A stretch of DNA of 64,000 nt from Arthrobacter sp. zg-Y238 (GCF_024385525.1 NZ_JANFLU010000010.1:1-64000), one strand, 5' to 3'; shown: positions 17,740-27,252, counted from the stretch's first letter. Notes: a model not told the origin generated them from the letters alone. Program-made: numbers and translations.

Positions 17740-18789
17740 CTATGGGGTATCTGTCTCCTGCTGGAACTTTTCGGCGTTTTCGAGGGCTCCGCGCTGCACT
17801 GTGGAACTGGCATCCTTGGCCGCACGGCGCAGCTTGTGGGCGGAGACTTCCCGCTCACCCACTGCCGCGGGAGTCCAGGCGTTGAGATCCTCTTCGCTGA
17901 AGTTGGTCTTCGACGCACGGCGCTTGGCGACCAGGCCGGTGGCGCCCTCTGCGAGCCGGCGCGCGGTGAGCAGGAAACCGGTGTGGGCCACCATGCGGTG
18001 GTCCGGGCGTACGGCCAGGCCCTCCAGGTGCCAGCCGCGGACCATGGATTCCCAGCCATCCGGCTCGGTGAAGCGGCCGTCGGCCCGGATGGCTTCCGCG
18101 GTGCGGGAGAGCTGGGTGACGGTGGCCACGTAGGAGATCCACACGCCGCCCGGGGCGAGCACGGTGGCTACGGCGTCGGTGCACTCCCAGGGGGCGAGCA
18201 TGTCCAGGACCACGCGGTCCACGCTGCCGGGCTCTTCGGTCTTGACGACTTCGTCCTGGAAATCCCCGAGGGTGATGTCCCACGCCGGATGCGGTCCGCC
18301 GAAGAAGGTCTCCACGTTGCCGCGGGCGATCTGCGCGAATTCCTCGCGCCGTTCAAAGGAGTGCAGGCTGCCGTGGTCGCCCACTGCACGCAGCAGCGAG
18401 ATGCTCAGGGCGCCGGAGCCGACGCCGGCTTCGACCACGCGGGCGCCGGGGTAGATGTCCGCCATGGTGACAATCTGGGCCGCATCCTTGGGATAGACGA
18501 CGGCGGCGCCGCGCGGCATGGACAGGACGAAGTCCGAGAGCAGCGGGCGCAGGATCTGGTACTGGTGTCCGGCCGTGTTGGACACGACGGACCCTTCGGG
18601 CAGTCCGATGACGGTGTCGTGCTGCAGGTAGCCGCGGTGCGTGTGGAAGGCGCCGCCCTCGGTGAGGGTGATGGTGTTGCGGCGGCCCTTCTCATCGGTG
18701 AGCTGGACCCGTTCCCCGGGCCGGAGCGGTCCCCTGCGGATCTCGGCCCCGTGGGGTGCAGCAGCGGCGGCCTGGTTATCGGCGTTCAT
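17740..18789 (-). CDS. trmI: tRNA (adenine-58-N1)-methyltransferase TrmI
   Basis: SAM-dependent enzyme that makes m1A58 in the T loop of tRNAs. The 349-residue protein has an N-terminal beta domain (GPLRPGERVQLTDEKGRR) and a Rossmann methyltransferase domain with motif I VVEAGVGSGALSISLLRAVG near residue 115. VDRVVLDMLAPWE supplies the catalytic-region Asp. The C-terminal 60 residues are a basic and disordered extension. It is the usual neighbour of mpa in actinobacteria (Rv2118c in M. tuberculosis). A 105-base gap to mpa suggests that mpa may have its own promoter. Confidence 0.94.
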   Translation of the reverse strand: MNADNQAAAAAPHGAEIRRGPLRPGERVQLTDEKGRRNTITLTEGGAFHTHRGYLQHDTVIGLPEGSVVSNTAGHQYQILRPLLSDFVLSMPRGAAVVYPKDAAQIVTMADIYPGARVVEAGVGSGALSISLLRAVGDHGSLHSFERREEFAQIARGNVETFFGGPHPAWDITLGDFQDEVVKTEEPGSVDRVVLDMLAPWECTDAVATVLAPGGVWISYVATVTQLSRTAEAIRADGRFTEPDGWESMVRGWHLEGLAVRPDHRMVAHTGFLLTARRLAEGATGLVAKRRASKTNFSEEDLNAWTPAAVGEREVSAHKLRRAAKDASSTVQRGALENAEKFQQETDTP

Positions 18790-18866
18790 GGTATTCCTTT
18801 GGTTCTCTTGCTGGATTATGGGTGCCGGCGTGCTTGTGCCGGCGGGGCGGTAAAAAGCGGGAGGTG

Positions 18867-20021
18867 TCAGCGCTGCGGCCGGGCGGGTTTCCCGGTGACG
18901 GCGGCGACGACGGCGGCTTGGCGCAGCAGGCCAGTGACCATTCCGTCCCGGTCAATGACCGCGTATTCGCTGCCTTGCAGTTTGGCCAGGTACTGGACGA
19001 GTTCCTGCCCGGCCGCGGCTTCGGGGACGTAGGCGCCGGCCGCCAGCGGGCGGGCGACGGCGCTCACCGGCACCTGGCCGGCCTGCTCGTCCGGAACCGA
19101 GGCGAGGGCCCCGCGGTCCACGACGGCCTCCGGCTGGCCGGTTGCGGCAGTGACCAGCACGGCGGCGTCCGGATACTGGCGGGCCAGCCGGAGCGCCTCG
19201 CCGACGGATGCCCGGCCGGGCAGGGAAACCGCCGGTTCCATCAGGGCACCGGCACTGACCTGCGGCAGCCGCAGGCGCACCCGCGCGTTGGAGATGGCAG
19301 CGCCGGCCCCCATCCAGAGGAAGCCGCACAGCAGGGCCGCCAACAGGACAAGGCTCAGTGCAGGCGCCTCTCCCCGGAGGTAGGGCGGAATGAAAACGGC
19401 AGCCAGGAGCAGGACCGAAATGATGCGTCCGGCCCAGCCGGCGGCAACGGTGCCGCGTTCCTGCGACCCGGTGATCTTCCAGACTGCGCTTTCCACAATG
19501 CGCCCGCCGTCCAGCGGCAGCCCGGGCAGGACGTTGAAAACGGCTATCAGCACGTTGGCGGACACAAAGATGAAGGTGACCAGCTCGGCCACGCTGCCTT
19601 CGGGAACCAGCTGCAGGACCCCGAATCCGGCTGCTGCCAGCAGGAAATTGGCTGCCGGGCCGGCCAGGGCAACCAGCAGGGACCGTCCCGGGGTGGAGCG
19701 CAGGTCCCCGAACTGGGTGTGTCCGCCCCACAGCGTCAGGACGATCTTGGAGGTAGGCCAGTGGTAGGCGCGGGCGGTTAAGGCGTGCGCCGCCTCGTGT
19801 GCCAGGACCGAGAGCAGCAGCAGGACCGCGTAACCCAGGGCCACGGCGAAGGCACCGGCGCCGAGGCGGGGGAAGGCCTCCCGTACCTGGGGACCGAATA
19901 CCGCCACGATCAGCGCCGCGATGAGGAACCACGAATACGCCAGGGTCACCGGTACTCCGGCGATGCTGCCCAGCGGGATACCTTCCCGGCGTTCCGTTCC
20001 GGCGGGCCCGTTGCTGCTCAC
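18867..20021 (-). CDS. Site-2 protease family M50 metalloprotease with CBS domains
   Basis: An intramembrane zinc protease of 384 residues, resembling the Rip3/SpoIVFB-like CBS subgroup. The zinc site HEAAH (VLAHEAAHALTA near residue 76) lies in the third membrane helix. The third metal ligand is in NVLPGLPLDGGRIVE. About six membrane helices are followed by a C-terminal pair of CBS repeats (about 245-375), which commonly bind adenine nucleotides. The GTG start overlaps the upstream HAD gene by four bases, so the two are coupled. The substrate, possibly an anti-sigma factor or membrane protein, cannot be told from here. Confidence 0.9.
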   Translation of the reverse strand: MSSNGPAGTERREGIPLGSIAGVPVTLAYSWFLIAALIVAVFGPQVREAFPRLGAGAFAVALGYAVLLLLSVLAHEAAHALTARAYHWPTSKIVLTLWGGHTQFGDLRSTPGRSLLVALAGPAANFLLAAAGFGVLQLVPEGSVAELVTFIFVSANVLIAVFNVLPGLPLDGGRIVESAVWKITGSQERGTVAAGWAGRIISVLLLAAVFIPPYLRGEAPALSLVLLAALLCGFLWMGAGAAISNARVRLRLPQVSAGALMEPAVSLPGRASVGEALRLARQYPDAAVLVTAATGQPEAVVDRGALASVPDEQAGQVPVSAVARPLAAGAYVPEAAAGQELVQYLAKLQGSEYAVIDRDGMVTGLLRQAAVVAAVTGKPARPQR

Positions 20022-20746
20022 CTAGCGGACTCCAGGACGGAACCGGGAAGCAGCTCGCGCAGCTGGTCTATTCCGCGGCCGGCCAGGGACTGCCATTCAT
20101 GCTCGAACGCGCCCGGCGGCAACGGAACGAAGTTGGGCACCGTCAGGGTCACCAGGCCGGCCGCCTGCGCCGAGGTTGCCCCGGGCAGGGAGTCCTCCAC
20201 GGCGACCACGCAGGCCTTGTCCAGGTCAGGAACGGAGCCGGCAAGCGTGTCGAAGGCCAGCTGATACGGCTCGGGATCCGGCTTGCCGTTGCTGACCATG
20301 TCACCGGTCACCACGACGTCGAACGTTCCGGCGGGAAGGGCGCGGATAATTTCCCGGGCCAGCACCGGCTCCGACATGGTGACCAGGGCGCAGGGAATAT
20401 CCGCTGCCTGCAGCTCCGCCAGCAGTTCGCGGGCACCCGGGCGCCAAGGCACCTCGCGGCGGACCTGTGCCGCAACCTGGCCGATCAGCCGGTCGATGAT
20501 CGCGCGGTTTTCCAAGGGGACACCGGCTCGCTGCAGCATACCCGCGCTGACCTCCAGGGCCTGGCCGACCATTGCCTCGGCTTGGGCATCCGTCCAGCCG
20601 ACGTTGAAACTCGAGGTCAGTTCCTTTTCGGCGGCGATCCAATACGGCTCGGTATCCACGAGGGTGCCGTCCATATCCCAGAAAACAGCCTGCAGTGCTG
20701 CGTCGGCGTGGCTGTGGGAAGAATCTTCTGCGGAAAGGAGGGGCAT
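20018..20746 (-). CDS. HAD-superfamily phosphatase (beta-phosphoglucomutase-like)
   Basis: A cytoplasmic HAD hydrolase of 242 residues. Motif I is FWDMDGTLVDTEP (nucleophile and acid Asp near residues 24-26), motif II is VTMSEP, motif III is GKPDPEPY with its Lys, and motif IV is VAVEDSLPG. An alpha-helical C1 cap lies between motifs I and II, as in subfamily IA enzymes. The substrate is unknown and is probably a small phosphorylated metabolite. It is the first gene of a minus-strand pair with the M50 protease and diverges from the PAC2 gene across about 100 bases. Confidence 0.88.
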   Translation of the reverse strand: MPLLSAEDSSHSHADAALQAVFWDMDGTLVDTEPYWIAAEKELTSSFNVGWTDAQAEAMVGQALEVSAGMLQRAGVPLENRAIIDRLIGQVAAQVRREVPWRPGARELLAELQAADIPCALVTMSEPVLAREIIRALPAGTFDVVVTGDMVSNGKPDPEPYQLAFDTLAGSVPDLDKACVVAVEDSLPGATSAQAAGLVTLTVPNFVPLPPGAFEHEWQSLAGRGIDQLRELLPGSVLESAR

Positions 20747-20814
20747 GTCCTAAGTCTACGGGGCGGCGGAAGCCGGTGTTTCTTTTGCTCTCCGCGAAGC
20801 GCCGTTGCCCGGTC

Positions 20815-20844
20815 CTGACATGCGGGGCGGACGGGGCATAGTGT
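20815..20844 (+). promoter_or_regulatory. Candidate promoter giving a leaderless PAC2 transcript
   Basis: CTGACA (20815-20820), an 18-base spacer and TAGTGT (20839-20844) form a good actinobacterial promoter. The expected start site falls at about 20850-20852, on the GTG start codon itself. No ribosome binding site is visible before the gene, which fits leaderless translation. Confidence 0.5.
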
Positions 20845-20847
20845 GAA

Positions 20848-21735
20848 GTGGTGAGCAATACCGAAGGCTTTGAAGCCACAGGCCTCCAGGACTTTTTTGG
20901 CGACGGGACGTCCTCCGAACGCGTCACGGTGATGCTGGCCGCGTTCGAAGGCTGGAATGATGCGGGTGAAGCAGCCTCCGATGCCCTGAAATTCCTGAGC
21001 CGGCACTGGGACAGCGAAAAAATTGCCAGTATCGACGCGGACGAATACTACGACTTCCAGTTCACCAGACCGTCCCTGAAACGGACGGCTTCCGGCGGGC
21101 ACCGGATCAAGTGGCCGACGACGCGCATCTCCCGTGCCGAGGTGCCGGACAGCAACCTGGACATCATCTTCGTCACCGGCGTCGAACCGTCCTACAAGTG
21201 GCGGGCCTACACCGCCGAGCTCATAGCCCTGGCCAAGGAACTGGATGTGGACTGCATTGTCCTGGCCGGTGCGCTGCTCGCCGATGTTCCGCATTCCCGG
21301 CCCATCCCGGTCAGCGCTTCCTGCGAGGAACCTGACCTGCAGGAAAGCCTGAGCCTGGAGCCGTCCTCCTACGAGGGGCCGATCGGGATTGTGGGCGTGG
21401 TGTCCGAGATGGCCGGCCTGGCGGATATTCCCTCCATCTCGCTCTGGGCAGCCGTACCGCACTACGTGGGGCAGGCGCCCTCGCCCAAGGCGCAGCTGGC
21501 GTTGCTGAACCGCATCGAGGAGCTGCTGCAGGCGCCCCTGGATACGCATCTGCTGACCGAAGAGGCCGAAGCCTGGGAACGCGGCGTGGATGAACTCGCC
21601 ACCGAAGACCCCGAGGTTGCGGCGTACGTCCGCCAGCTGGAAGAGGCCAAGGACACCGCCGATCTTCCCGAAGCCAGCGGCGAATCGATTGCCCGTGAAT
21701 TCGAGCGGTACCTGAAGCGCCGCCGCCGGGACTGA
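20848..21735 (+). CDS. PAC2 family protein
   Basis: A 294- to 295-residue PAC2 (proteasome assembly chaperone 2-like) protein. Bacterial members are conserved in actinobacteria, often near mshC and the proteasome, but their biochemical role is not established. The family core is visible in VTVMLAAFEGWNDAGEAAS near residue 30, DIIFVTGVEPSYKWRAYTAE, and VVSEMAGLADIPSISLWAAVPHY (split here by eye). Two adjacent GTG codons (20848 and 20851) can start it. I cannot separate them, and no Shine-Dalgarno is seen. The stop codon is the loop of a perfect inverted repeat. Confidence 0.88.
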   Translation: MVSNTEGFEATGLQDFFGDGTSSERVTVMLAAFEGWNDAGEAASDALKFLSRHWDSEKIASIDADEYYDFQFTRPSLKRTASGGHRIKWPTTRISRAEVPDSNLDIIFVTGVEPSYKWRAYTAELIALAKELDVDCIVLAGALLADVPHSRPIPVSASCEEPDLQESLSLEPSSYEGPIGIVGVVSEMAGLADIPSISLWAAVPHYVGQAPSPKAQLALLNRIEELLQAPLDTHLLTEEAEAWERGVDELATEDPEVAAYVRQLEEAKDTADLPEASGESIAREFERYLKRRRRD

Positions 21736-21746
21736 GTCCCGGCGGC
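21722..21746. terminator. Perfect 11-bp inverted repeat with the PAC2 stop codon as loop
   Basis: Arms GCCGCCGGGAC and GTCCCGGCGGC flank TGA, the stop codon of the PAC2 gene. The hairpin lies between convergent PAC2 and mshC genes, so it may stop transcripts from both sides. No T tract follows it on either strand, so termination strength is uncertain. Confidence 0.6.
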
Positions 21747-21769
21747 TGGACGTCCCTGGAACTGAGCCC

Positions 21770-23050
21770 CTAGAGCTGGAGTCCGAGCAAGGCGTTCAGC
21801 GCGGAACAAACGAGTTCGGCGCCGGCCTGGCTCCCCTTCGTTTCGCCGCGGACCGCTGCACCGGCCCAGGCGTCGACGGCCTGCAGCGCGGCCGGAGCAT
21901 CCAAGTCATCAGCCAGTGCGGCGCGGATCTGCTGCAGGAGCGCGGCGGCGTCGTCATCATTGGTGAACTGCAGGGCCTTCCGCCACGCCACCAGGCGTTC
22001 CTCTGCCCGCCGCAGCTGGTCTGAAGTCCAGAACCAATCGGTGCGGTAGTGATGGGACAGCAGCACCAGGCGGATGGCTGCCGGCTCCACTCCCTCGGCA
22101 CGCAGCCGGGAAACCAGGACCAGGTTGCCCAGCGACTTGCTCATTTTCTCGCCGTCGAGCCCCACCATGCCGGCATGGGCGTAGTGCGAGGCCAGAGGCG
22201 TACCCTCGCAGGCAAAGGCGTGTCCGGCACTCATTTCGTGGTGCGGGAAGACCAGGTCCGAGCCGCCGGCCTGCACCGTGAAGGGACGGGGCAGGAAACG
22301 CTGGGCGATGACGGAACACTCGATGTGCCAGCCTGGACGTCCGGTGCCGAGCCGGCCGCCGTCCCAGGACGGCTCACCGGTCCGGGCCATGCGCCACAGC
22401 AGCGGGTCCAGGGCGTTCCGCTTGCCGGGACGCTCCGGGTCTCCCCCGCGCTCCGCGAAGACCGGCAGCATCTGTTCCCGGGTCAGGTGCGAGACCTGTC
22501 CCAGCCACCAGGCATCCGGATCCCCTTCAGCCAGACGGGAAGCGGCGTCGACGTCGAAGTAGAGGTCGCCGTCGGGCTCTCCGCCGTTGCCGGAAACCCG
22601 GTAGGCCAGGCCGCGGTCCATCAGGTCCTCCACCACCGGCACGATCCACTCCACTGCCTCTACAGCGCCGATGTAGTGGTCCGGGGCCAGGACGTTCAAG
22701 GCCTCCATGTCATCACGGAAAAGCTGGGTCTGCTCCTGCGCGAGCTGCCGCCAGTCCGCACCGGTGGCGTTGGCGCGCTCGAGCAGCGGATCATCGACGT
22801 CGGTGACGTTCTGGACGTACCGGACGGTGTGTCCGGCGTCGCGCCACTGGCGGTTGAGCAGGTCGAACGCCACGTAGGTGGAGGCGTGGCCCATGTGCGT
22901 GGCGTCGTACGGAGTGATCCCGCAGACGTACATGCTCGCGTCCCCGCCGGGACGCACGGTCACCCTGGCCTGTGCGGCCGTGTCATAGAGCCGGACGTCG
23001 TCCGACTTTCCGGGCAGGGAGGGCAGGGAGGAAGATTTCCAGGCAATCAC
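21770..23050 (-). CDS. mshC: L-cysteine:1D-myo-inosityl 2-amino-2-deoxy-alpha-D-glucopyranoside ligase
   Basis: MshC joins cysteine to GlcN-Ins with ATP in mycothiol synthesis, the main thiol redox buffer of actinobacteria. The 426-residue protein is a cysteinyl-tRNA synthetase paralogue. It shows [17 protein letters not shown] with a zinc Cys and the HxGH motif, further zinc ligands in WHIECS and HHEMSAGHA, and the EKMSKSLGN loop. It lacks the tRNA-binding C-terminal domain of CysS. The start GTG fits the family N-terminus (M-x-x-W), yet GGAAGG abuts the codon directly, which is closer than usual. It is followed on the transcript path by a hairpin shared with PAC2. Confidence 0.95.
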   Translation of the reverse strand: MIAWKSSSLPSLPGKSDDVRLYDTAAQARVTVRPGGDASMYVCGITPYDATHMGHASTYVAFDLLNRQWRDAGHTVRYVQNVTDVDDPLLERANATGADWRQLAQEQTQLFRDDMEALNVLAPDHYIGAVEAVEWIVPVVEDLMDRGLAYRVSGNGGEPDGDLYFDVDAASRLAEGDPDAWWLGQVSHLTREQMLPVFAERGGDPERPGKRNALDPLLWRMARTGEPSWDGGRLGTGRPGWHIECSVIAQRFLPRPFTVQAGGSDLVFPHHEMSAGHAFACEGTPLASHYAHAGMVGLDGEKMSKSLGNLVLVSRLRAEGVEPAAIRLVLLSHHYRTDWFWTSDQLRRAEERLVAWRKALQFTNDDDAAALLQQIRAALADDLDAPAALQAVDAWAGAAVRGETKGSQAGAELVCSALNALLGLQL

Positions 23051-23072
23051 CCTTCCACTCTAACGGGCACGG

Positions 23073-23897
23073 CTAGGCGGTAAGGACGCCGAAGCCCAGG
23101 AGGAGGTAGATGCAGATGCCGAGGAGGATGCGGTACCAGACGAAGAGGCGGTAGCTGCGGGTGGAGACGTAACGCAGGAACCAGCCGATGATGATGAAGC
23201 CCACAACGAAGGCGACCACCGTAGCGGCACCGGTCTGCAGCGCGGTGTAGGGCATGGGCTCGTCCAGCGACTTGACCAGCTGGAACAGGCCGCTGCCGAA
23301 CACTGCGGGAATGGCCAGCAGGAAGGCGTACCGGGCCGCGGCTTCACGGGTGTAGCCCATGAGCAGCCCGGCGGTAATGGTGCCGCCTGACCGGGAAACG
23401 CCGGGGATCAGCGCCAGGGCCTGGGCAAAGCCGTACAGGATGCCGTGGCGATAGGTGAGCTGGTCCAGTTTGCGCTGCTGGCGGCCGACCGCGTCGGCTA
23501 CGGCCAGAATGATGCCGAAGACAATCAGCATGGTGGCGACGATCCAGAGGCTGCGGAAGGTGCTTTCGATCTGGTCCTGGAAGAGCAGGCCCAGGACCAC
23601 GATGGGGATGGTGCCGATAATGATCAGCCAGCCCATGCGGGCATCCGGATCATTGCGGGGCACCCGGCCGGACAGCGAACCGAACCAGGACTTGATGATC
23701 CGGACAATGTCCTTCCAGAAATACACCGCGACGGCGGTTTCCGTGCCCAGCTGGGTGATGGCGGTAAAGGCCGCTCCCGGGTCCTGTGCCCCGGGCAGCA
23801 ACTCCCCCACGATGCGCAGGTGTGCGCTGGAGGAGATGGGGAGGAACTCTGTCAGACCCTGGATCAGGCCAAGGAAGATCGCTTCAAACCAATTCAC
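23073..23897 (-). CDS. uppP: Undecaprenyl-diphosphatase UppP (BacA)
   Basis: Integral membrane phosphatase that recycles undecaprenyl diphosphate to the monophosphate carrier used in cell-wall synthesis. It also confers basal bacitracin resistance. It has 274 residues and about eight membrane segments. Both active-site regions are present: [18 protein letters not shown] near residue 14 and [20 protein letters not shown] near residue 165. The GTG start encodes [14 protein letters not shown], the family N-terminus. It lies 22 bases upstream of mshC on the same strand. Confidence 0.96.
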   Translation of the reverse strand: MNWFEAIFLGLIQGLTEFLPISSSAHLRIVGELLPGAQDPGAAFTAITQLGTETAVAVYFWKDIVRIIKSWFGSLSGRVPRNDPDARMGWLIIIGTIPIVVLGLLFQDQIESTFRSLWIVATMLIVFGIILAVADAVGRQQRKLDQLTYRHGILYGFAQALALIPGVSRSGGTITAGLLMGYTREAAARYAFLLAIPAVFGSGLFQLVKSLDEPMPYTALQTGAATVVAFVVGFIIIGWFLRYVSTRSYRLFVWYRILLGICIYLLLGFGVLTA

Positions 23898-23949
23898 ACC
23901 TAAGACTCTAATAGACTCCTGTGACGCATCCGTTCACCCGTGGCGGCCG

Positions 23950-24264
23950 CTACCGGTTGGCTGAGCGTCCCAGCGGGCCGTTGTCCTGGTCTCCGGCAGC
24001 TGTCGGATCCTGCGGAACTTCGTCCACCTCGTCCGCGGCGTCGTAGTCGCCTTCGTCCTCATCGTCTTCGTAGATCTCCAGCGGCGTCACTTCGCCGTAG
24101 GCGTCGTAAAGGACTTCCTCATAGACTTCGAAGGCATCGGCGATGGCCAGGTACGCGCTTTCGACCACCGGATCCTTCTCACCGCGTCGTGCGGCCGCGG
24201 CCGCGAGGTGCTCCTCGAACGCAGTGACAAGGGACTGGAGCGCGATGCGCGGATCTATGCTCAT
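23950..24264 (-). CDS. Conserved small acidic protein of unknown function
   Basis: A 104-residue protein with a helical N-terminal half (residues 1-65, ALQSLVTAFEEHLAAAAARR and AYLAIADAFEVYEEVLYDAY). The C-terminal tail is very acidic and probably disordered (EDDEDEGDYDAADEVDEVP). Similar proteins are found near mshC/uppP in Micrococcaceae. I do not recognise a characterised function. Acidic tails of this kind suggest protein or nucleoid-protein binding, which is speculation. It diverges from the DUF5703 gene with only 41 bases between starts, so their promoters must overlap. Confidence 0.78.
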   Translation of the reverse strand: MSIDPRIALQSLVTAFEEHLAAAAARRGEKDPVVESAYLAIADAFEVYEEVLYDAYGEVTPLEIYEDDEDEGDYDAADEVDEVPQDPTAAGDQDNGPLGRSANR

Positions 24265-24305
24265 GACCTAGACGTTATCGGTAAAGTAGGGAAAATTGGA
24301 GGGAA

Positions 24306-24539
24306 ATGCGCGAACAAATTCTTGCACCTGATGTCTCCCGCCGGCGCGAAAATTCCCGGGACTACGAGTACCTGGTGGTGTCGGTGGACCCGAACGAATC
24401 ACTGCCCGATGCCCGGCGCCGCCTCGTGGAGCACGCCGAGTACGGCAAGTGGGAACTGCACCGGAGCCGGATCTACAGCGGCGGCGGACGTCGGTTCTGG
24501 CTGCGCCGAAGAGTCCTGCGCGTCCAGCGGACCACCTAG
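24306..24539 (+). CDS. DUF5703 family protein
   Basis: A small basic protein of 77 residues belonging to a family restricted to actinobacteria. The conserved stretch is RDYEYLVVSVDPNESLPDAR, followed by EYGKWELHRSRIYSGGGRR and a run of Arg (WLRRRVLRVQR). No catalytic motif is seen. The shape resembles a small beta-rich, possibly nucleic-acid-binding protein. A strong ribosome binding site, GGAGGG, sits just before the ATG. It is convergent with the acyl-CoA dehydrogenase gene and diverges from the acidic protein gene. Confidence 0.82.
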   Translation: MREQILAPDVSRRRENSRDYEYLVVSVDPNESLPDARRRLVEHAEYGKWELHRSRIYSGGGRRFWLRRRVLRVQRTT

Positions 24540-24556
24540 CCTCCGCCCGCCGGTTC

Positions 24557-25708
24557 TTACTCCGCCGGGCCCAGGACCGCGTTGGCCACGCTGCCATGCA
24601 CCGAATCCTCGCTTGAGGGGTGGAACATGCCGGCGAGGACGTCACGGTAGAGCCGTTCCAGTTCGGAGCCCCGGAAATAGCTGCGGCCGCCCGCAACCCG
24701 AACGGCGGTCTCCACCACGCCGCGCGCCGTTTCGGTGGTCCGGTACTTCAGGCCGGAAAGCAGCGGGAACCAGTAGCTGCCGTGGTCGGTGCCTTCCTCA
24801 AGATCCCGTGCCACTGCTCCGAGCTGCAGATGGACGCCGTCCATCCGCAGCGCGGCGTCGGCAATCTTCCAGCGGGTAGCGGGATCCGCCGACGCCGGAG
24901 TGCCCTCGCGCCCGACGCGCCCGGAGGCTGCCTCAACGGCCAGTTCCACGGCGCGGTCCCCGATGCCCGTATAGACGGCGGACAGCAGGGTTTCGAACAA
25001 GGCGAAGATTCCGAAGACAAAGGCATCCCCGTGCGGGCCCACCGGCGTCGTGCGGACCATCCGTGCGGCCGGCACCACGGCGTTGTCCAGGTGGGTGGTG
25101 CAGGACTGGCTGGCCCGCATGCCCATGGTGTCCCAGTCATCCGCGATGGTGATGCCCCCGGTACCGCGGTCCGCGAATCCGAAGACCAGCCGTGGCTCCT
25201 CCGGGTCCGAGGAGTCCTTTCCGAAGATGCCCAGCCGGGTCCAGGCCGGGGACAGGCTGGTGAAGATCTTGGTGCCGGTGAAGGCGTAGCCGCCGTCGCC
25301 CGTGGGACGGGCCGCGGTGTGCGAATCGAAGAGCACGGCGGGGTTGCCGGGCTCGGACACTCCAAAGGCAAACAGCTCGCCCGCCGCCGCCTCGCGGAGG
25401 ACGAAGTCCAGCGAGTTATCCCCCGCCAGGGCGAGCAGGTGCGCGACGCCGCACCAGACCAGGTGCATGTTCACAGCCAGTGCCGTCGCCGGAGCGGCGG
25501 AAGCCAGGAGCCGCTGGCAGGAGACGACGTCGGGAATCCCCAATCCGGCTCCGCCCTCGTCCTTTGAGGTGAACAGGGCGAGGTAGCCCGCGGCGCGCAG
25601 GTCCGTCAGGTCCTGGGTGAAGAAACTGTTGGTTTCGTCATAGCCTGCGGCACGGGAGCGCAGGCGCTCCAGCAGTTCCGGGGTGAGGATATCGGCGGCG
25701 GCCGGCAA
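24557..25708 (-). CDS. Acyl-CoA dehydrogenase family protein
   Basis: A 383-residue FAD flavoenzyme that oxidises an acyl-CoA or a related substrate. The helical N-terminal domain is followed by the middle beta domain with FGVSEPGNPAVLFD and the FTGTKIFTSLSPAW segment, then the C-terminal helical bundle. The usual catalytic Glu cannot be placed with confidence, so it may belong to a branch acting on sulfur or other substrates (DszC-like members look similar). It lies 29 bases downstream of the M20 peptidase gene, so the two probably form an operon. The biological substrate is unknown. Confidence 0.85.
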   Translation of the reverse strand: MPAAADILTPELLERLRSRAAGYDETNSFFTQDLTDLRAAGYLALFTSKDEGGAGLGIPDVVSCQRLLASAAPATALAVNMHLVWCGVAHLLALAGDNSLDFVLREAAAGELFAFGVSEPGNPAVLFDSHTAARPTGDGGYAFTGTKIFTSLSPAWTRLGIFGKDSSDPEEPRLVFGFADRGTGGITIADDWDTMGMRASQSCTTHLDNAVVPAARMVRTTPVGPHGDAFVFGIFALFETLLSAVYTGIGDRAVELAVEAASGRVGREGTPASADPATRWKIADAALRMDGVHLQLGAVARDLEEGTDHGSYWFPLLSGLKYRTTETARGVVETAVRVAGGRSYFRGSELERLYRDVLAGMFHPSSEDSVHGSVANAVLGPAE

Positions 25709-25737
25709 GGGGTTCTCCTTCGGGAGGCGGGAAGGGA

Positions 25738-27060
25738 TCAGTAGTCGGTCAGCAGGCGGGACAGGACCCGGGTGCCGAACTTCAGGGAATCCACCGGCAC
25801 CCGTTCATCAACGCCGTGGAACATGCCCGTGAAGTCCAGGTCCGCCGGGAGGCGCAGCGGGGCGAAACCGTACCCGGTGATGCCCAGCCGGCTGAGGGAC
25901 TTGTTGTCCGTGCCCCCTGAGAGCGTGTAGGGCAGCACCGGAGCACCGGGATCCTCTGCCTGCAGGGCGGAGATCATCGAGTCGACCAGGTTGCCCTTGA
26001 ACGGCACTTCGAGGGACACGTCCTGGTGCTCGTAGCTGATGTCGATGCCTTCGCCGGCAAGTTCGCGGATGGTGGCCAGCACCTGTTCCTCCTGCCCGGG
26101 CAGGGTCCGGGCATCGATCAGGGCCTCGGCGGTGCCGGGGATGACGTTGTGCTTGTACCCGGCCTTCAACACGGTGGGGTTGGAGGTGTTCTGCAGGGTG
26201 GCGCCCACAAACCGGGCTACGGTGCCCAGTTCGGCAAGGATCCGGTCCGGGTTCTCCGGATCGAACTCGACACCGGTCAGTTCGGTGACGCCGTCCAGGA
26301 AGGCGCGGGTGGTATCCGTCAGCTCGATGGGCCAGGGGTGGCTGCCGATATTGGCGACGGCGCGGGCCAGCCGGGTGACCGCGTTGTCGGTGTTGATCTG
26401 GGAACCGTGCCCGGCACGCCCGTGGGCCACCAGCCGCAGCCAGGAGATGCCCTTTTCCGCTGTCTGCAGCAGGTAGGTCCGCTTCCCGCCGATGGTGGCC
26501 GAGAAGCCGCCCACCTCGGAGATGGCCTCCGTGGCGCCGTCGAACAGTTCCGGGCGGTGTTCCACTGCCCAGCGTGCACCGTAGTCGCCGCCGGCTTCTT
26601 CGTCGGCGAAGAACGCGAAGACGATGTCCCGCCGCGGACGTGTTCCGGTGCGGGCCATGGAACGCATAACGGACAGGATCATGGCGTCCATGTCCTTCAT
26701 GTCCACGGCCCCGCGGCCCCAGATCAGCCCGTCCCGTTCCTCGCCGCTGAACGGGTCCACCGTCCAGTCCGCTTTCTGGGCCGGAACCACGTCAAGGTGG
26801 CCGTGGACCACGAGGGCGGGCAGGGAGGAGTCGGTGCCCTCCATCCGGGTCACTACCGAGGCGCGTCCGGGAGCAGACTCGAACAGATCGGCGGACAACC
26901 CGGCTTCTTCGATCAGTCCGGCGGTGTACTCGGCAGCGGCACGCTCCCCCGGGCCGGAGTTGTCACCGAAGTTGGAGGTGTCGAAACGGATGAGCTCCTG
27001 GCAGATCCGGGCCACCTCGTCTTCGGCGCGGGGCTGCTCGGCACGGACGTCTGTAGGCAT
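25738..27060 (-). CDS. M20/M25/M40 family metallopeptidase
   Basis: A cytoplasmic di-zinc peptidase or deacylase of 440 residues. Metal ligands appear in VVHGHLDVVPAQ near residue 78, in GRGAVDMKDMDAMIL (bridging Asp), and in FFADEEAGGDYGARW (Glu-Glu general base). A dimerisation domain lies at about 210-330. I chose ATG 27060 because GAAGGAGA lies directly upstream. The longer frame adds 39 residues with no ribosome binding site. It precedes the acyl-CoA dehydrogenase gene. M. tuberculosis carries a related gene (Rv2141c) in a similar region. Confidence 0.92.
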   Translation of the reverse strand: MPTDVRAEQPRAEDEVARICQELIRFDTSNFGDNSGPGERAAAEYTAGLIEEAGLSADLFESAPGRASVVTRMEGTDSSLPALVVHGHLDVVPAQKADWTVDPFSGEERDGLIWGRGAVDMKDMDAMILSVMRSMARTGTRPRRDIVFAFFADEEAGGDYGARWAVEHRPELFDGATEAISEVGGFSATIGGKRTYLLQTAEKGISWLRLVAHGRAGHGSQINTDNAVTRLARAVANIGSHPWPIELTDTTRAFLDGVTELTGVEFDPENPDRILAELGTVARFVGATLQNTSNPTVLKAGYKHNVIPGTAEALIDARTLPGQEEQVLATIRELAGEGIDISYEHQDVSLEVPFKGNLVDSMISALQAEDPGAPVLPYTLSGGTDNKSLSRLGITGYGFAPLRLPADLDFTGMFHGVDERVPVDSLKFGTRVLSRLLTDY

Positions 27061-27252
27061 GTGCTTCTCCTTCGATGAACTGTGCAGCCAGCTTAGCCAG
27101 AGCAACGGCAGGATGGGCCGTATTTCGCGGCAACGGCAGGCCAACAGGCCTCCGGCTTGGGCCGATTCGTGGTTCACGCATAAACCGTGTTAGAGTTTTT
27201 CCCGTTGCTTCCACAGCTTTTGAACAACTGAAGAGCCTGTGGAGATCACCCA

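Noticed and set aside
16036-19032. 998-codon plus-strand frame opposite mpa, trmI and the M50 gene
   Set aside because: It mirrors three conserved genes. The encoded sequence is rich in Gly, Val, His and Asp with no domain.
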